Shown here piece by piece: positions 7,167 through 13,591 of a stretch of DNA of 13,591 bases. The first letter of the stretch is position 1, and the number at the start of each line of letters is the position of its first letter. Below the pieces are notes generated by a model. That model saw nothing but the letters and a program-made list of their open reading frames with translations, was not told the DNA's origin and made no database searches. Source of the stretch: SVTX01 sp045602385 (GTDB taxonomy: Bacteria; Bacillota; Clostridia; Oscillospirales; CAG-272). The DNA lies in assembly GCA_045602385.1 (NCBI GenBank), contig JAZSBL010000028.1, forward strand, positions 1-13,591, written 5' to 3'. Made by a program: the position numbers and the translations under genes.

Positions 7167-7892
7167 GTTGCTCCTATTATGCATAAATTTATTGAATCTC
7201 AATGCGCCGAGGAAAATTCCGACTGCTGCGGCGGCGCATAGGACGATGAACAATGCCCAATGCCACCACTCGCTAAAATGCTCAAACGGCACTATCGATA
7301 GCCCGAAGATTATCGTTGCTATTCCTACCCCTCTGCCAAGTATTATCGACGGAAAGAACCAGGATAGCTTCATTTTAAGCGTTCCCGATATCATAACCAG
7401 AGCATCGTCCGGAAACATCGGGAAAAACATCATTACCGGGAAAAACACCGTTCCCTTCTCGCGCAAAAGCCCGATAGAACGGTCACAATCCTCTTGCCCG
7501 AGCATCCTGACGCAAAGGCGGTAGCCTCCGAAACGACCTGTAAGGTACATCGCCGTGCTTGACACCACGACGCCCGAAAATACTATCAAAAAGGCTTTCC
7601 ACGGTTCGGGAAAAAGAGTTTGCCCAAGCACAATGAACATCATTGTCGTTCCCGGCAGAAAGCAAAGTACCGTGGTGCATATTACCTGCAAAACAAAAAA
7701 CAGAATAATGCCCACCCAAGAGCTTGCGAATTTATCAAAAATGTGGATATTGAACTGAATACCGCCATCGTAATAAAGCACGTCAAATGCGACGAGTAAA
7801 ATTGCGGCAAGCGCGGAAAAAAGCACCAGAATAGCGAGAGTCAAAAGTGACCTTGTGATCAGTCTTTTGTTTTTTCTCAAAAACTCCTTCAT
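7158..7892 (-). CDS. TVP38/TMEM64 (SNARE-associated / DedA-like) family membrane protein
   Basis: 244 residues with about five or six hydrophobic segments, a lysine-rich N-terminus and a basic C-terminus (HNRSNKK). The central region carries the features I associate with the VTT/SNARE-associated domain: CFLPGTTMMFIVLG, then GRFGGYR, then FFPVMMFFPMFPDDALVMISG with the Pro/Asp pair in a re-entrant region. Members are polytopic inner-membrane proteins. Some relatives of the wider DedA superfamily move lipids across the membrane, but the role here is not known. AGGAGAG lies five bases upstream of the ATG. It is the last gene of the minus-strand cluster, 25 bases after queT, and is likely co-transcribed. 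A link to vitamin uptake is not evident. Confidence 0.85.
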   Translation of the reverse strand: MKEFLRKNKRLITRSLLTLAILVLFSALAAILLVAFDVLYYDGGIQFNIHIFDKFASSWVGIILFFVLQVICTTVLCFLPGTTMMFIVLGQTLFPEPWKAFLIVFSGVVVSSTAMYLTGRFGGYRLCVRMLGQEDCDRSIGLLREKGTVFFPVMMFFPMFPDDALVMISGTLKMKLSWFFPSIILGRGVGIATIIFGLSIVPFEHFSEWWHWALFIVLCAAAAVGIFLGALRFNKFMHNRSNKK

Positions 7893-7917
7893 ACTTCTCT
7901 CCTGTTTTGAATTTTTG

Positions 7918-8448
7918 TCAAATAAGTCTATTAAAGGTCTTCTCGGAGCTGAAAAGCAATATTGTGCCGAGAACTCCGCAGGAGATTATCTCTCCTATTG
8001 CAACGGTGATTGCATAGAACGGAATTATCGACAGGGTCTGCGCATCGGGCGCGGTATAGCAGATGTAGCAAACAACCGTAACGATTACAGTATTTGCTAT
8101 TATGTTAGGGATAGTACAAATCCATCTTGCAAGCCTTTTGTTGCTCATTCTTCCGATAAGATACGCTCCCACGGCACCTATCAGTGTCGCTATCGGCCCT
8201 ATCAGTATATCAAGCGGAGCGCAGGCGGTCAGAATGTTTGCAAGCAGGCATCCTATATACAGTCCGGGGATCGCTGCGGGCGTTATAAACGCAAGCACGA
8301 TAAGCGATTCCGAAAATCTTATCTGAATGGCGTTCTTGTCAAGCCCTATGGCCATTGCAAGATAGGTAAGTGCAATATACAATGCGGCGATAAGTCCCGC
8401 AAGGCATATAAAACGCACTCTTTTGAGTGTGTTTTGTCTTGATCTCAT
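7918..8448 (-). CDS. queT: QueT family transporter (ECF substrate-binding S component, queuosine precursor)
   Basis: 176 residues with about five or six membrane segments, the normal size for an ECF S component. The family signature region is IQIRFSESLIVLAFITPAA followed by IPGLYIGCLLANIL and DILIGPIATLIGA. Known for the family: QueT binds a 7-deazaguanine queuosine precursor (such as preQ1) and works with the shared EcfA/A'/T energising module, which is not encoded here. The ATG at 8448 has only a weak SD (GCGGA); a 6-bp hairpin lies 10 bases upstream. It follows folC by 105 bases holding a possible preQ1-like leader element. It overlaps no gene and precedes the TVP38-family gene closely. 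Confidence 0.92.
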   Translation of the reverse strand: MRSRQNTLKRVRFICLAGLIAALYIALTYLAMAIGLDKNAIQIRFSESLIVLAFITPAAIPGLYIGCLLANILTACAPLDILIGPIATLIGAVGAYLIGRMSNKRLARWICTIPNIIANTVIVTVVCYICYTAPDAQTLSIIPFYAITVAIGEIISCGVLGTILLFSSEKTFNRLI

Positions 8449-8458
8449 TTTTTATTCC

Positions 8459-8474
8459 GCAGAGTGACCTCTGC
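8459..8474 (-). promoter_or_regulatory. Small hairpin just upstream of the queT start
   Basis: GCAGAG-GTCA-CTCTGC, a perfect 6-bp stem, ends 10 bases before the ATG. The GAGGT at the stem-loop boundary would be hidden when folded. It could be part of a translational switch for queT or simply a leader hairpin. Confidence 0.35.
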
Positions 8475-8497
8475 CGCGACAATCACGAAGGCTTGGC

Positions 8498-8541
8498 GCG
8501 CCCTTAGTTTTATTTATAGTGAGGATGGTTTCGAACTCACT
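8498..8541 (-). promoter_or_regulatory. Possible preQ1-I-like riboswitch upstream of queT
   Basis: On the minus strand AGTGAG (8541-8536) pairs with CTCACT (8523-8518) around a 12-base loop that starts TTC and ends in C. An A-rich tail ending AAAACTAAGG follows. This resembles the class I preQ1 aptamer: short P1, a loop of about 12 bases starting UUC, a C before the 3' strand of P1, and an A-rich tail with ACUAAG. Its place before queT fits. The required P2 pseudoknot between the loop and CTAA is not convincing here, so the call is tentative. Confidence 0.35.
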
Positions 8542-8553
8542 TATTCTCAGTTT

Positions 8554-9825
8554 TTATATGTTTTTTATAGCCGCCGCGACCTCGCAGTACATATAAAGCG
8601 AGCCGAGGCTTACTATTGAAGCGTTGTTTTCCTTTGCCCAGGCGATAGCGGAGCGTACTGCGCGCTCTACCGAGTCGCACGCGACCGAGTCTATGCCGAG
8701 AGAACCAAACACATCGGCATATTTCCCTGCTTCAAGCGCGCGGGGATTGTCGGGAGTCAGGCAGAATACCATTTTGGCAACAGATGCTATTCTCTCCGCC
8801 ATATATCGGTAGTCCTTATCTGCCATTACTCCCGTAATGATAGCGACCTTTTCGTTTCCAAAGTATCTCTCGATGCTTGAAACGGCACTGTCTATTCCCT
8901 CGGGGTTATGGCCGCCGTCGGCGATTATCAGGGGATCGTGGGAGATCACCTCAAACCTTGCGGGCCATCTGACCGCCTTCAAGCCGTCATAGACCGCGCT
9001 GTCGGGTATCTTATAACCGTTATTCTTTAAAATGTCAATCGCATACAACACGTTTGTCGCATTGATCGGCTGGTATGTGCCGAGAAGCGAGAGTGAAATA
9101 TTCCTTCTCTCTCCAAAATCAAACGTCGTACCGTCAAGCGTCATTTCCTTGATCTCAAGCGTGGATCTGTCAACTCTCGTAAAAGGCGCGCCAAGCTCCT
9201 CCGCTCTTGCGGATATAACTCTGTCCGCATCAGCATCGCTTCCGCACCAAAGCACGGGAACACCGCTCTTGATTATTCCCGCCTTCTCCGCGGCGATCTC
9301 CGATATCGTGTTTCCAAGTATCGAGGTGTGGTCAAGCGCAATTCCTGTTATGACGGAAAGAATGGGATCCTTTATTACGTTTGTCGCGTCAAGGCGACCG
9401 CCAAGGCCGCATTCAAGCACCACGACGTCGCAATTATTCCTTTTGAAGTAAAGGAAAGCGAGCGCGGTGATAAGCTCAAACTCGGTGGGCTTGTCCGCCA
9501 TTTTGTCGGCATGCGGCTTGATAATATCAACAAGCTCACAAAGCTCCTCGTCTGATATGTTCTCTCCGTTTATCCTCATTCTCTCGTTGAATTCAACGAT
9601 ATAGGGCGAGGTGAAAAGTCCTACCTTCAAGCCAGCGCGGCGCAATATACTATCGGTCATGGCACAGAACGAGCCCTTGCCGTTAGTACCCGCAACGTGG
9701 ATATATTTAAGCGAATCCTGAGGGTTGCCAAGTGCCGCACAAAGCTCCCTTACCCTTTCAAGCCCCGGCTTGCAGAATGTCCAATTTACGGAGTGTATAT
9801 ATTCAATAGCTTCACTGTAATTCAC
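8554..9825 (-). CDS. folC: Folylpolyglutamate synthase / dihydrofolate synthase
   Basis: 423 residues from GTG 9825, the usual FolC length. It adds glutamates to reduced folates (and may join Glu to dihydropteroate), using ATP through an acyl-phosphate, in the cytoplasm. The P-loop GTNGKGS is at residues 46-52. A Mur-ligase-type centre has ECGLGGRLDATNVI at about 138-151, DHTSILG at 165-171 and EKAGIIK at 180-186. The C-terminal domain has DGGHNPEG. I chose GTG 9825 because GGAGGT sits eight bases upstream and because the GTG overlaps the folT stop as GTGA. Upstream ATGs in this frame lie inside folT. The overlap implies translational coupling to folT. Whether it also has dihydrofolate synthase activity cannot be read from the sequence. 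Confidence 0.96.
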   Translation of the reverse strand: MNYSEAIEYIHSVNWTFCKPGLERVRELCAALGNPQDSLKYIHVAGTNGKGSFCAMTDSILRRAGLKVGLFTSPYIVEFNERMRINGENISDEELCELVDIIKPHADKMADKPTEFELITALAFLYFKRNNCDVVVLECGLGGRLDATNVIKDPILSVITGIALDHTSILGNTISEIAAEKAGIIKSGVPVLWCGSDADADRVISARAEELGAPFTRVDRSTLEIKEMTLDGTTFDFGERRNISLSLLGTYQPINATNVLYAIDILKNNGYKIPDSAVYDGLKAVRWPARFEVISHDPLIIADGGHNPEGIDSAVSSIERYFGNEKVAIITGVMADKDYRYMAERIASVAKMVFCLTPDNPRALEAGKYADVFGSLGIDSVACDSVERAVRSAIAWAKENNASIVSLGSLYMYCEVAAAIKNI

Positions 9826-10373
9826 TGCAGTATACCTCCGTCTATCAGTCTTTTCATATAGCTGTGCCGATATAGGATGCAAAGCACAAGTATCTCAAGC
9901 GGAGCAATAACGAGATACAAGGGTATCCTCCAAAGCACCGCCGCGCCGTAGAACTGATAAAGTCCTATCGGCTTTATTATCATAGAGCCGACTATATGCG
10001 CAAATGCCGCCGGGAATATTATTCTCGCGTATCCGTGCTTTTTGAAAACGTATTTAGCGAAAAATCCCGACACTATTCCCACAGATGCCGCGCCTATCGT
10101 AACAGTGATATTTATCGCGAATATCTGAGGCGAGAGAAGATAGCTTATAATATCGGTAGCCACGCCGACAATACCGCCTATTATCGGGCCGAACATAATG
10201 CCCGACATAATTATCGGGAGGTTTTCAAAGGTCACCCTGAAAAGTCCGCCCCCGAAATTGAGCGCAGTTTTGCAAAAAATACCGATAACGACGCTGATAG
10301 CGATAAGCATCGCGCAGGCGGTCATTATTTTAATGCTTCCGAACAATCCGATCTTAGTACCTTGTTTTTTCAT
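9822..10373 (-). CDS. folT: Folate ECF transporter S component
   Basis: 183 residues with about six membrane segments, typical of an ECF S component. The folate-type signature is visible: FRVTFENLPIIMSGIMFGPIIGG, then VGVATDIISYLLSP. Known for FolT: it binds folate at the membrane and docks on the shared EcfA/A'/T module, which is not in this window. I chose ATG 10373 because AAAGGAGA lies upstream and because the longer open frame (to about 10505) runs through the THF riboswitch and should not be translated. It overlaps folC by 4 bases. It is controlled by the THF riboswitch and by the hairpin that covers its ribosome-binding site. Confidence 0.95.
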   Translation of the reverse strand: MKKQGTKIGLFGSIKIMTACAMLIAISVVIGIFCKTALNFGGGLFRVTFENLPIIMSGIMFGPIIGGIVGVATDIISYLLSPQIFAINITVTIGAASVGIVSGFFAKYVFKKHGYARIIFPAAFAHIVGSMIIKPIGLYQFYGAAVLWRIPLYLVIAPLEILVLCILYRHSYMKRLIDGGILQ

Positions 10374-10413
10374 AAAAAAATCTCCTTTCCTCACAGCATA
10401 GGCGGAAAGAAGA
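10374..10413 (-). terminator. THF riboswitch expression platform: terminator that also hides the folT SD
   Basis: TCTTCTTTCC (10413-10404) can pair with GGAAAGGAGA (10390-10381): 10 bp with one G-U and a 13-base loop. It is followed directly by seven T (10380-10374) and then the folT ATG. The 3' arm contains the SD. The 5' arm overlaps an alternative small hairpin, AGGATA-TTTT-TATCTT, just upstream, which could act as the opposing fold. Confidence 0.7.
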
Positions 10414-10435
10414 TAAAAATATCCTTTTGCCATAT

Positions 10436-10531
10436 GAAGCGGGATGCAAAGCCTTGACCGCGAAAAATTCTTCGTCCCACAGACAACTCCCCGTCCCGCA
10501 GGCACTTTACGCCAAAGCTCTTACTCTTCTC
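10436..10531 (-). promoter_or_regulatory. THF (tetrahydrofolate) riboswitch
   Basis: P1 GAAG (10529-10526) pairs with CTTC (10439-10436). P2 AGCTTTG pairs with CAAGGCT. The core contains the conserved-looking GGCGTAAAGTGCC, GGGACGGGGAGTTG, GGGACGAAG, CGCGGTCAAGG and TTTGCATCCCGCTTC, in the order of known THF aptamers. It lies in the leader of folT, where THF riboswitches are known in Clostridia. High folate is expected to lower folT-folC expression. Confidence 0.93.
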
Positions 10532-10571
10532 AAGGTAGCGCAAAACTGCGCCCTTTTTTCTTTACGTGGGT

Positions 10572-10600
10572 ATTATATCACTAATGCTTCCACTTGTCAA
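10572..10600 (-). promoter_or_regulatory. Promoter of the folT-folC-queT cluster
   Basis: On the minus strand TTGACA (10600-10595), 17-base spacer, TATAAT (10577-10572). It gives a start near 10565, so the leader holds a small GCGCA/TGCGC hairpin, the THF riboswitch and the terminator/SD hairpin. Confidence 0.88.
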
Positions 10601-10650
10601 GAGGTAAGTCGAATCAGGTCGTTTTTTTCTTAAAAATAATTATTCCTCTA

Positions 10651-10679
10651 TTGCACAAGTGAGTATTATATGGTATAAT
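10651..10679 (+). promoter_or_regulatory. Promoter of the MBOAT-DHHW pair
   Basis: TTGCAC at 10651-10656, 17-base spacer, TATAAT at 10674-10679 preceded by TGG (extended -10). Start near 10686, leader about 44 bases. It is divergent from the folT promoter, with 50 bases between the two -35 boxes. A small CTGCA/TGCAG hairpin (10705-10718) touches the SD. Confidence 0.75.
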
Positions 10680-10729
10680 TTATACAACCGATCTCACAGA
10701 TTATCTGCAGACATGCAGGGGGTATATAA

Positions 10730-12172
10730 ATGGTATTTTCAAGCCTGTTTTTTGTTTTTTTCTTTCTCGTTGCTTCTTACGGTACATATTTCTTTGCCCG
10801 TAAGATGAAAACAAGGAATATTATATTATTGGTCTCCTCACTTATCTTTTACGCCTGGGGAGGCCCTGTTTTGGTGCTTCTTTTCTGCCTGATGACCTTC
10901 GTATGCTGGTCAGGCGCTCTCCTTATCTCTCAAAACACTATCGGGTCGATAAGACGCGCTATCTGTATTACCACGGTGGCGGTCTGCATCGCCATACTTT
11001 TCATATTCAAATACGCGGGCTTTTCAATGTCGGTTGCCTACTCAATATTCAATATTGACAGAGCAATACCCAATATTGCGCTGCCGATAGGTATATCCTT
11101 TTATACCTTCCAGCTTATGTCCTACGTTGTGGACGTCTACCGCGGCGAGGTCGAGGCGCAGAAGAAATATTGGCTTTTGCTACTCTACGCATCCCTGTTC
11201 CACCAGTGCATAGCCGGACCCATCGTCCGCTACTCCGATATAAACAACGAGATCGAAAACAGAAAGATAACTCTGACTGACATGAGCCGCGGTGTCACAC
11301 GCTTCTCGGTAGGTCTTGCCAAAAAGGCGATACTCGCAAACGGCTGCGGCGTTATCACCGACTCTATATTCAATCAGAACGGCGTTATGATGGGCGCTGA
11401 CGGAATAGCCGGGCTTTCAAGCGCGGCGGTCATTCTCGCATCGCTTTGCTACATGCTCCAGCTTTATCTCGACTTCTCCGCATACTCCGATATGGCTATC
11501 GGTATGGGTCTTATGATAGGATTCCATTACAAGGAAAACTTCAACTACCCCTACATCGCGCATTCGGCAACCGATTTCTGGCGAAGATGGCATATGTCGC
11601 TCTCGACCTTCTTCCGCGACTACGTATACATTCCGCTTGGCGGAAACCGAGTGTCAATTCCCCGCCACATATTCAATATGGCGGTGGTCTGGGCGCTTAC
11701 GGGACTCTGGCACGGCGCAAACTGGAACTACATACTCTGGGGACTTTACTGGTTTGTATTCCTCGTTATCGAGAAATATCTTATCAAGCCCCAAAAGGAG
11801 CCCAAGCTCCTCGCGCGTATTGGCGGAATGGCTGTAACCCTTATAATCGTATTTTTCAGCACCATGCTATTCAAATTCAATGACCTCGGCGCTCTCGGTC
11901 GCGCAGTCGCCAATATCTTTGTGTCAAACGGACATGGATTTACCGATGCCGCAACATCACTCATTTTTAAAAACAACATCTTCTTTATAATTGCGGCTAT
12001 TGTCGCATGCACCCCCATTATACCCACCATCAGAGGTTTTTGCGCAAGATACAAGGCGACAGACAGAGTATACACCGCCATAGGAACGGTCATGCCCGTC
12101 ATACTTATAGTTATCTCCGCATTTGCTCTTGCGGGCGACAGCTACAATCCGTTCCTTTACTTCCAGTTCTGA
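10730..12172 (+). CDS. MBOAT family membrane-bound O-acyltransferase (AlgI/PatA/DltB-like)
   Basis: 480 residues with about ten or more membrane segments, normal for the AlgI-like branch. It would move an acyl (often acetyl) group across the membrane for transfer to an extracellular polymer. Family features: LPIGISFYTFQLMSYVVDVYRG at about residues 119-140, FHQCIAGPIVRY at 157-168, LYLDFSAYSDMAIGMG at 245-260, WRRWHMSLSTFFRDYVYIP at 284-302, and GLWHGANWNYILWG at 325-338 with the presumed catalytic His328. GCAGGGGG lies seven bases before the ATG. It is followed after 17 bases by the DHHW partner gene, as in many O-acetylation pairs. The acceptor polymer is unknown, as no polymer-synthesis genes are in view. 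Confidence 0.95.
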   Translation: MVFSSLFFVFFFLVASYGTYFFARKMKTRNIILLVSSLIFYAWGGPVLVLLFCLMTFVCWSGALLISQNTIGSIRRAICITTVAVCIAILFIFKYAGFSMSVAYSIFNIDRAIPNIALPIGISFYTFQLMSYVVDVYRGEVEAQKKYWLLLLYASLFHQCIAGPIVRYSDINNEIENRKITLTDMSRGVTRFSVGLAKKAILANGCGVITDSIFNQNGVMMGADGIAGLSSAAVILASLCYMLQLYLDFSAYSDMAIGMGLMIGFHYKENFNYPYIAHSATDFWRRWHMSLSTFFRDYVYIPLGGNRVSIPRHIFNMAVVWALTGLWHGANWNYILWGLYWFVFLVIEKYLIKPQKEPKLLARIGGMAVTLIIVFFSTMLFKFNDLGALGRAVANIFVSNGHGFTDAATSLIFKNNIFFIIAAIVACTPIIPTIRGFCARYKATDRVYTAIGTVMPVILIVISAFALAGDSYNPFLYFQF

Positions 12173-12189
12173 GAGAGGAGAGTATGATA

Positions 12190-13452
12190 ATGGATAAATT
12201 TACAGAGAAAACAGCAAAAATAAAGATCACACTCGCCGTCTCGGTCACGCTTTTGATCTTCCTTGTAGGACTTGCTTTCTTCGCGCGTCCTACCCGCTCG
12301 GAGAACGAAAAGCGAGAGCTTACTCCCTTTCCCACGTTTACCCTTGAGAGCTTTCTGAACGGTGAATTCACCGCGCAGGTAAGCCTTTGGTTCTCCGATA
12401 CATATCCCCTGCGCGAGCCAATGATAGCGGCAAACGCTTCTATCAATGAGCTATACGGCGTTCGTGACGAGCAGGTCATAGGCGGCGGCGCGGGTGACGA
12501 TATCCCCACAGGCCCTGCGAATATAGAGTTCAATCCCACCGACGACGGCAACGGCGAGGGCTTTGAGGGAATGTATATAAACGGCGACACCGCTTATCAG
12601 CTCTATTTCTTCAACAAGCAAAACTCCGACTCCTACGTTGCGCTTATCAATGATTTTGCAGATCAAGTCAAAGGCAAGGCTACCGTTTATGACATGATAG
12701 TTCCACTTCATTACCAAATAGCGCTTTCAGAGGAAACAGTCAAAAAATACAACGCGTCCGACTGTGAGGATGCCATAGATTATATGTACGGAAACCTCGC
12801 AGACGAGGTCGTGGCAATAGACACGCTTCCCTACCTCATCTCCCACAACGACGAGTATCTCTACTTCCGCACCGACCACCACTGGACGGCACGCGGCGCA
12901 TATTACGCCTATCTCGCGTTCTGTGAGCAAAAAGGCATCAAGGCAACACCGCTTGACTCCTACAGAAGACTGCAGTTTGACGGCTTCCTCGGCACGTTCT
13001 ACGCAAACGCCAAGCAGCCCGCCGCCATGAAGGCTAATCCCGACTACGTTGAGGCATTCGTGCCGATAGGTATAAACGAGGAGGTCGTGTATGACAGCAA
13101 CGGAAGCAAGCTTGCAGAGTACGCCATAGTCTACACCAAGGCCGACAAATACGATGCGGGAAACAAGTATCTGACCTTTATCGGCGGCGACCAGCCCCTG
13201 ACGAAGATACACAATCCCACTATCAAGGACGGCTCCTCGATAGTGGTCGTCAAGGAATCCTACGGTAACGCGTTCGTCCCCTTCCTGGTTGATTCCTACG
13301 AGTACGTTTACGTTATAGATTACCGCGCGTGGAGCGGCGATCTTGCAGACTTTGTAATCGACAATTCGATAGATGACGTGCTTTTCTTGAACGTAGTAAG
13401 CAACACCTCGACCGCCGAAAGACTTAAAGAGCTTTCAAAAATAATCAAATAA
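12190..13452 (+). CDS. DHHW family / AlgJ-like SGNH hydrolase-fold protein, partner of the MBOAT acyltransferase
   Basis: 420 residues. A short cytoplasmic N-terminus is followed by one membrane anchor (about residues 12-32), so the bulk is outside the cell. After the anchor comes ENEKRELTPFP and then WFSDTYPLREP, the usual start of this family. DHHW at 229-232 (in FRTDHHWTARGAYYAY) gives the presumed catalytic Asp-His. A serine in KESYGNAF (Ser357) is the likely nucleophile, and VYDMIVPLHYQIAL forms part of the core. Known role for the family: it completes transfer of the acyl group to the polymer together with an MBOAT protein. AGGAG (12176-12180) is nine bases from ATG 12190 and three from ATG 12184, so I prefer 12190. 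It is co-transcribed with the MBOAT gene and closed by the terminator at 13461. Confidence 0.92.
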   Translation: MDKFTEKTAKIKITLAVSVTLLIFLVGLAFFARPTRSENEKRELTPFPTFTLESFLNGEFTAQVSLWFSDTYPLREPMIAANASINELYGVRDEQVIGGGAGDDIPTGPANIEFNPTDDGNGEGFEGMYINGDTAYQLYFFNKQNSDSYVALINDFADQVKGKATVYDMIVPLHYQIALSEETVKKYNASDCEDAIDYMYGNLADEVVAIDTLPYLISHNDEYLYFRTDHHWTARGAYYAYLAFCEQKGIKATPLDSYRRLQFDGFLGTFYANAKQPAAMKANPDYVEAFVPIGINEEVVYDSNGSKLAEYAIVYTKADKYDAGNKYLTFIGGDQPLTKIHNPTIKDGSSIVVVKESYGNAFVPFLVDSYEYVYVIDYRAWSGDLADFVIDNSIDDVLFLNVVSNTSTAERLKELSKIIK

Positions 13453-13460
13453 ATAAAAAT

Positions 13461-13484
13461 CCACCCGCGAAGCGGGTGGTTTTT
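13461..13484. terminator. Terminator of the MBOAT-DHHW operon, probably bidirectional
   Basis: CCACCCGC (13461-13468), loop GAA, GCGGGTGG (13472-13479), then TTTTT. The minus-strand side also ends in a T-rich run, so it could also stop a gene coming from the right. Confidence 0.92.
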
Positions 13485-13558
13485 CACATGCGGGCATAGC
13501 CCTATGTTCCTCGCTATGCGTAAACGCACTGACGCGGACTGCCAACTGCGTAGGATTG

Positions 13559-13591
13559 TTACTTGCTGCCAGCAAACTGGCCGTTATCGTC
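13559..13591 (-). CDS. Possible C-terminal end of a minus-strand gene entering from the right
   Basis: In one minus-strand frame the edge reads DDNGQFAGSK and then TAA (13561-13559). Such Asp/Gly/Lys-rich tails are plausible C-termini, and the terminator at 13461 could serve it. Ten codons cannot identify a gene. The 75 bases between this stop and the terminator hold short inverted repeats (GCATAG/CTATGC and TGCG-TAAA-CGCA) but no gene that I can see. Confidence 0.3.
   Translation of the reverse strand, partial: DDNGQFAGSK

Noticed and set aside
8518..8541. tRNA T-arm-like GGTTTCGAACTC
   Set aside because: No acceptor, D or anticodon arms around it; the flanking pairing fits a simple hairpin with a 12-base loop.
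10374..10505. Extended N-terminus of FolT
   Set aside because: It runs through the THF riboswitch and the terminator/SD hairpin. ATG 10373 has a good SD.
12007..12189. Long N-terminal extension of the DHHW protein
   Set aside because: It overlaps the end of the MBOAT gene in another frame. The SD and membrane anchor point to ATG 12190 (or 12184).
13485..13558. tRNA or other RNA gene in the right-hand tail
   Set aside because: Only short inverted repeats are present; no cloverleaf could be drawn.
1..13591. CRISPR array or insertion sequence
   Set aside because: No regularly spaced direct repeats and no transposase-like frame were seen.

Overview
The window looks like a chromosomal segment from a gut-type Clostridia bacterium (Ruminococcaceae/Oscillospiraceae- or Lachnospiraceae-like). 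This is inferred from several features: a T-box-controlled valS, a THF riboswitch in front of folT, ECF vitamin-transporter S components, strong TTGACA/TATAAT promoters, intrinsic terminators with U-runs, and purine-rich Shine-Dalgarno sites. No species call is possible from the sequence alone.

Layout: (1) 1-3228, minus strand, is one frame without a stop that runs off the left edge. It encodes part of a phage/integrative-element 'polyvalent' protein with, in order, an N-terminal helical module, a zincin-like HELTH metallopeptidase module, a barnase/EndoU/RelE-like (BECR, MuF-C-like) module and a long coiled-coil/helical module. This is the mobile-element side of the window. Two compact elements lie antisense to it (plus strand, 1019-1124 and 3020-3128). 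Each has a consensus extended -10 promoter, a start site exactly at the foot of a long hairpin, and a closing U-run. I read them as a pair of related small hairpin RNAs, and they are the most unusual thing here. (2) 3261-6229: promoter, T-box leader and valS; then a hairpin and a Cof-type HAD phosphatase (6297-7124), closed by a bidirectional terminator. (3) 10600 down to 7158, minus strand: promoter, THF riboswitch, terminator/SD-sequestering hairpin, folT, folC (4-nt overlap), a possible preQ1-like leader element, queT, and a TVP38/DedA-type membrane protein. (4) 10651-13484, plus strand: an independently promoted pair, an MBOAT O-acyltransferase and a DHHW/AlgJ-like SGNH partner, ending in a bidirectional terminator. 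(5) The last ~100 bases probably hold the tail of a minus-strand gene entering from the right.

How the genes work together: folT and folC form a take-up-and-trap module for folate (ECF import, then polyglutamylation) under THF control. queT adds import of a queuosine precursor through what is probably the same shared ECF energising module. The MBOAT/DHHW pair would O-acylate an extracellular polysaccharide or wall polymer. valS is controlled by tRNA-Val charging. The polyvalent gene is divergent from valS, and its 5' end looks damaged or atypical: the best start codon and ribosome-binding site (ATG at 3199) sit one nucleotide out of frame with the long frame, at an A5 run that is also the U-run of the second small RNA.
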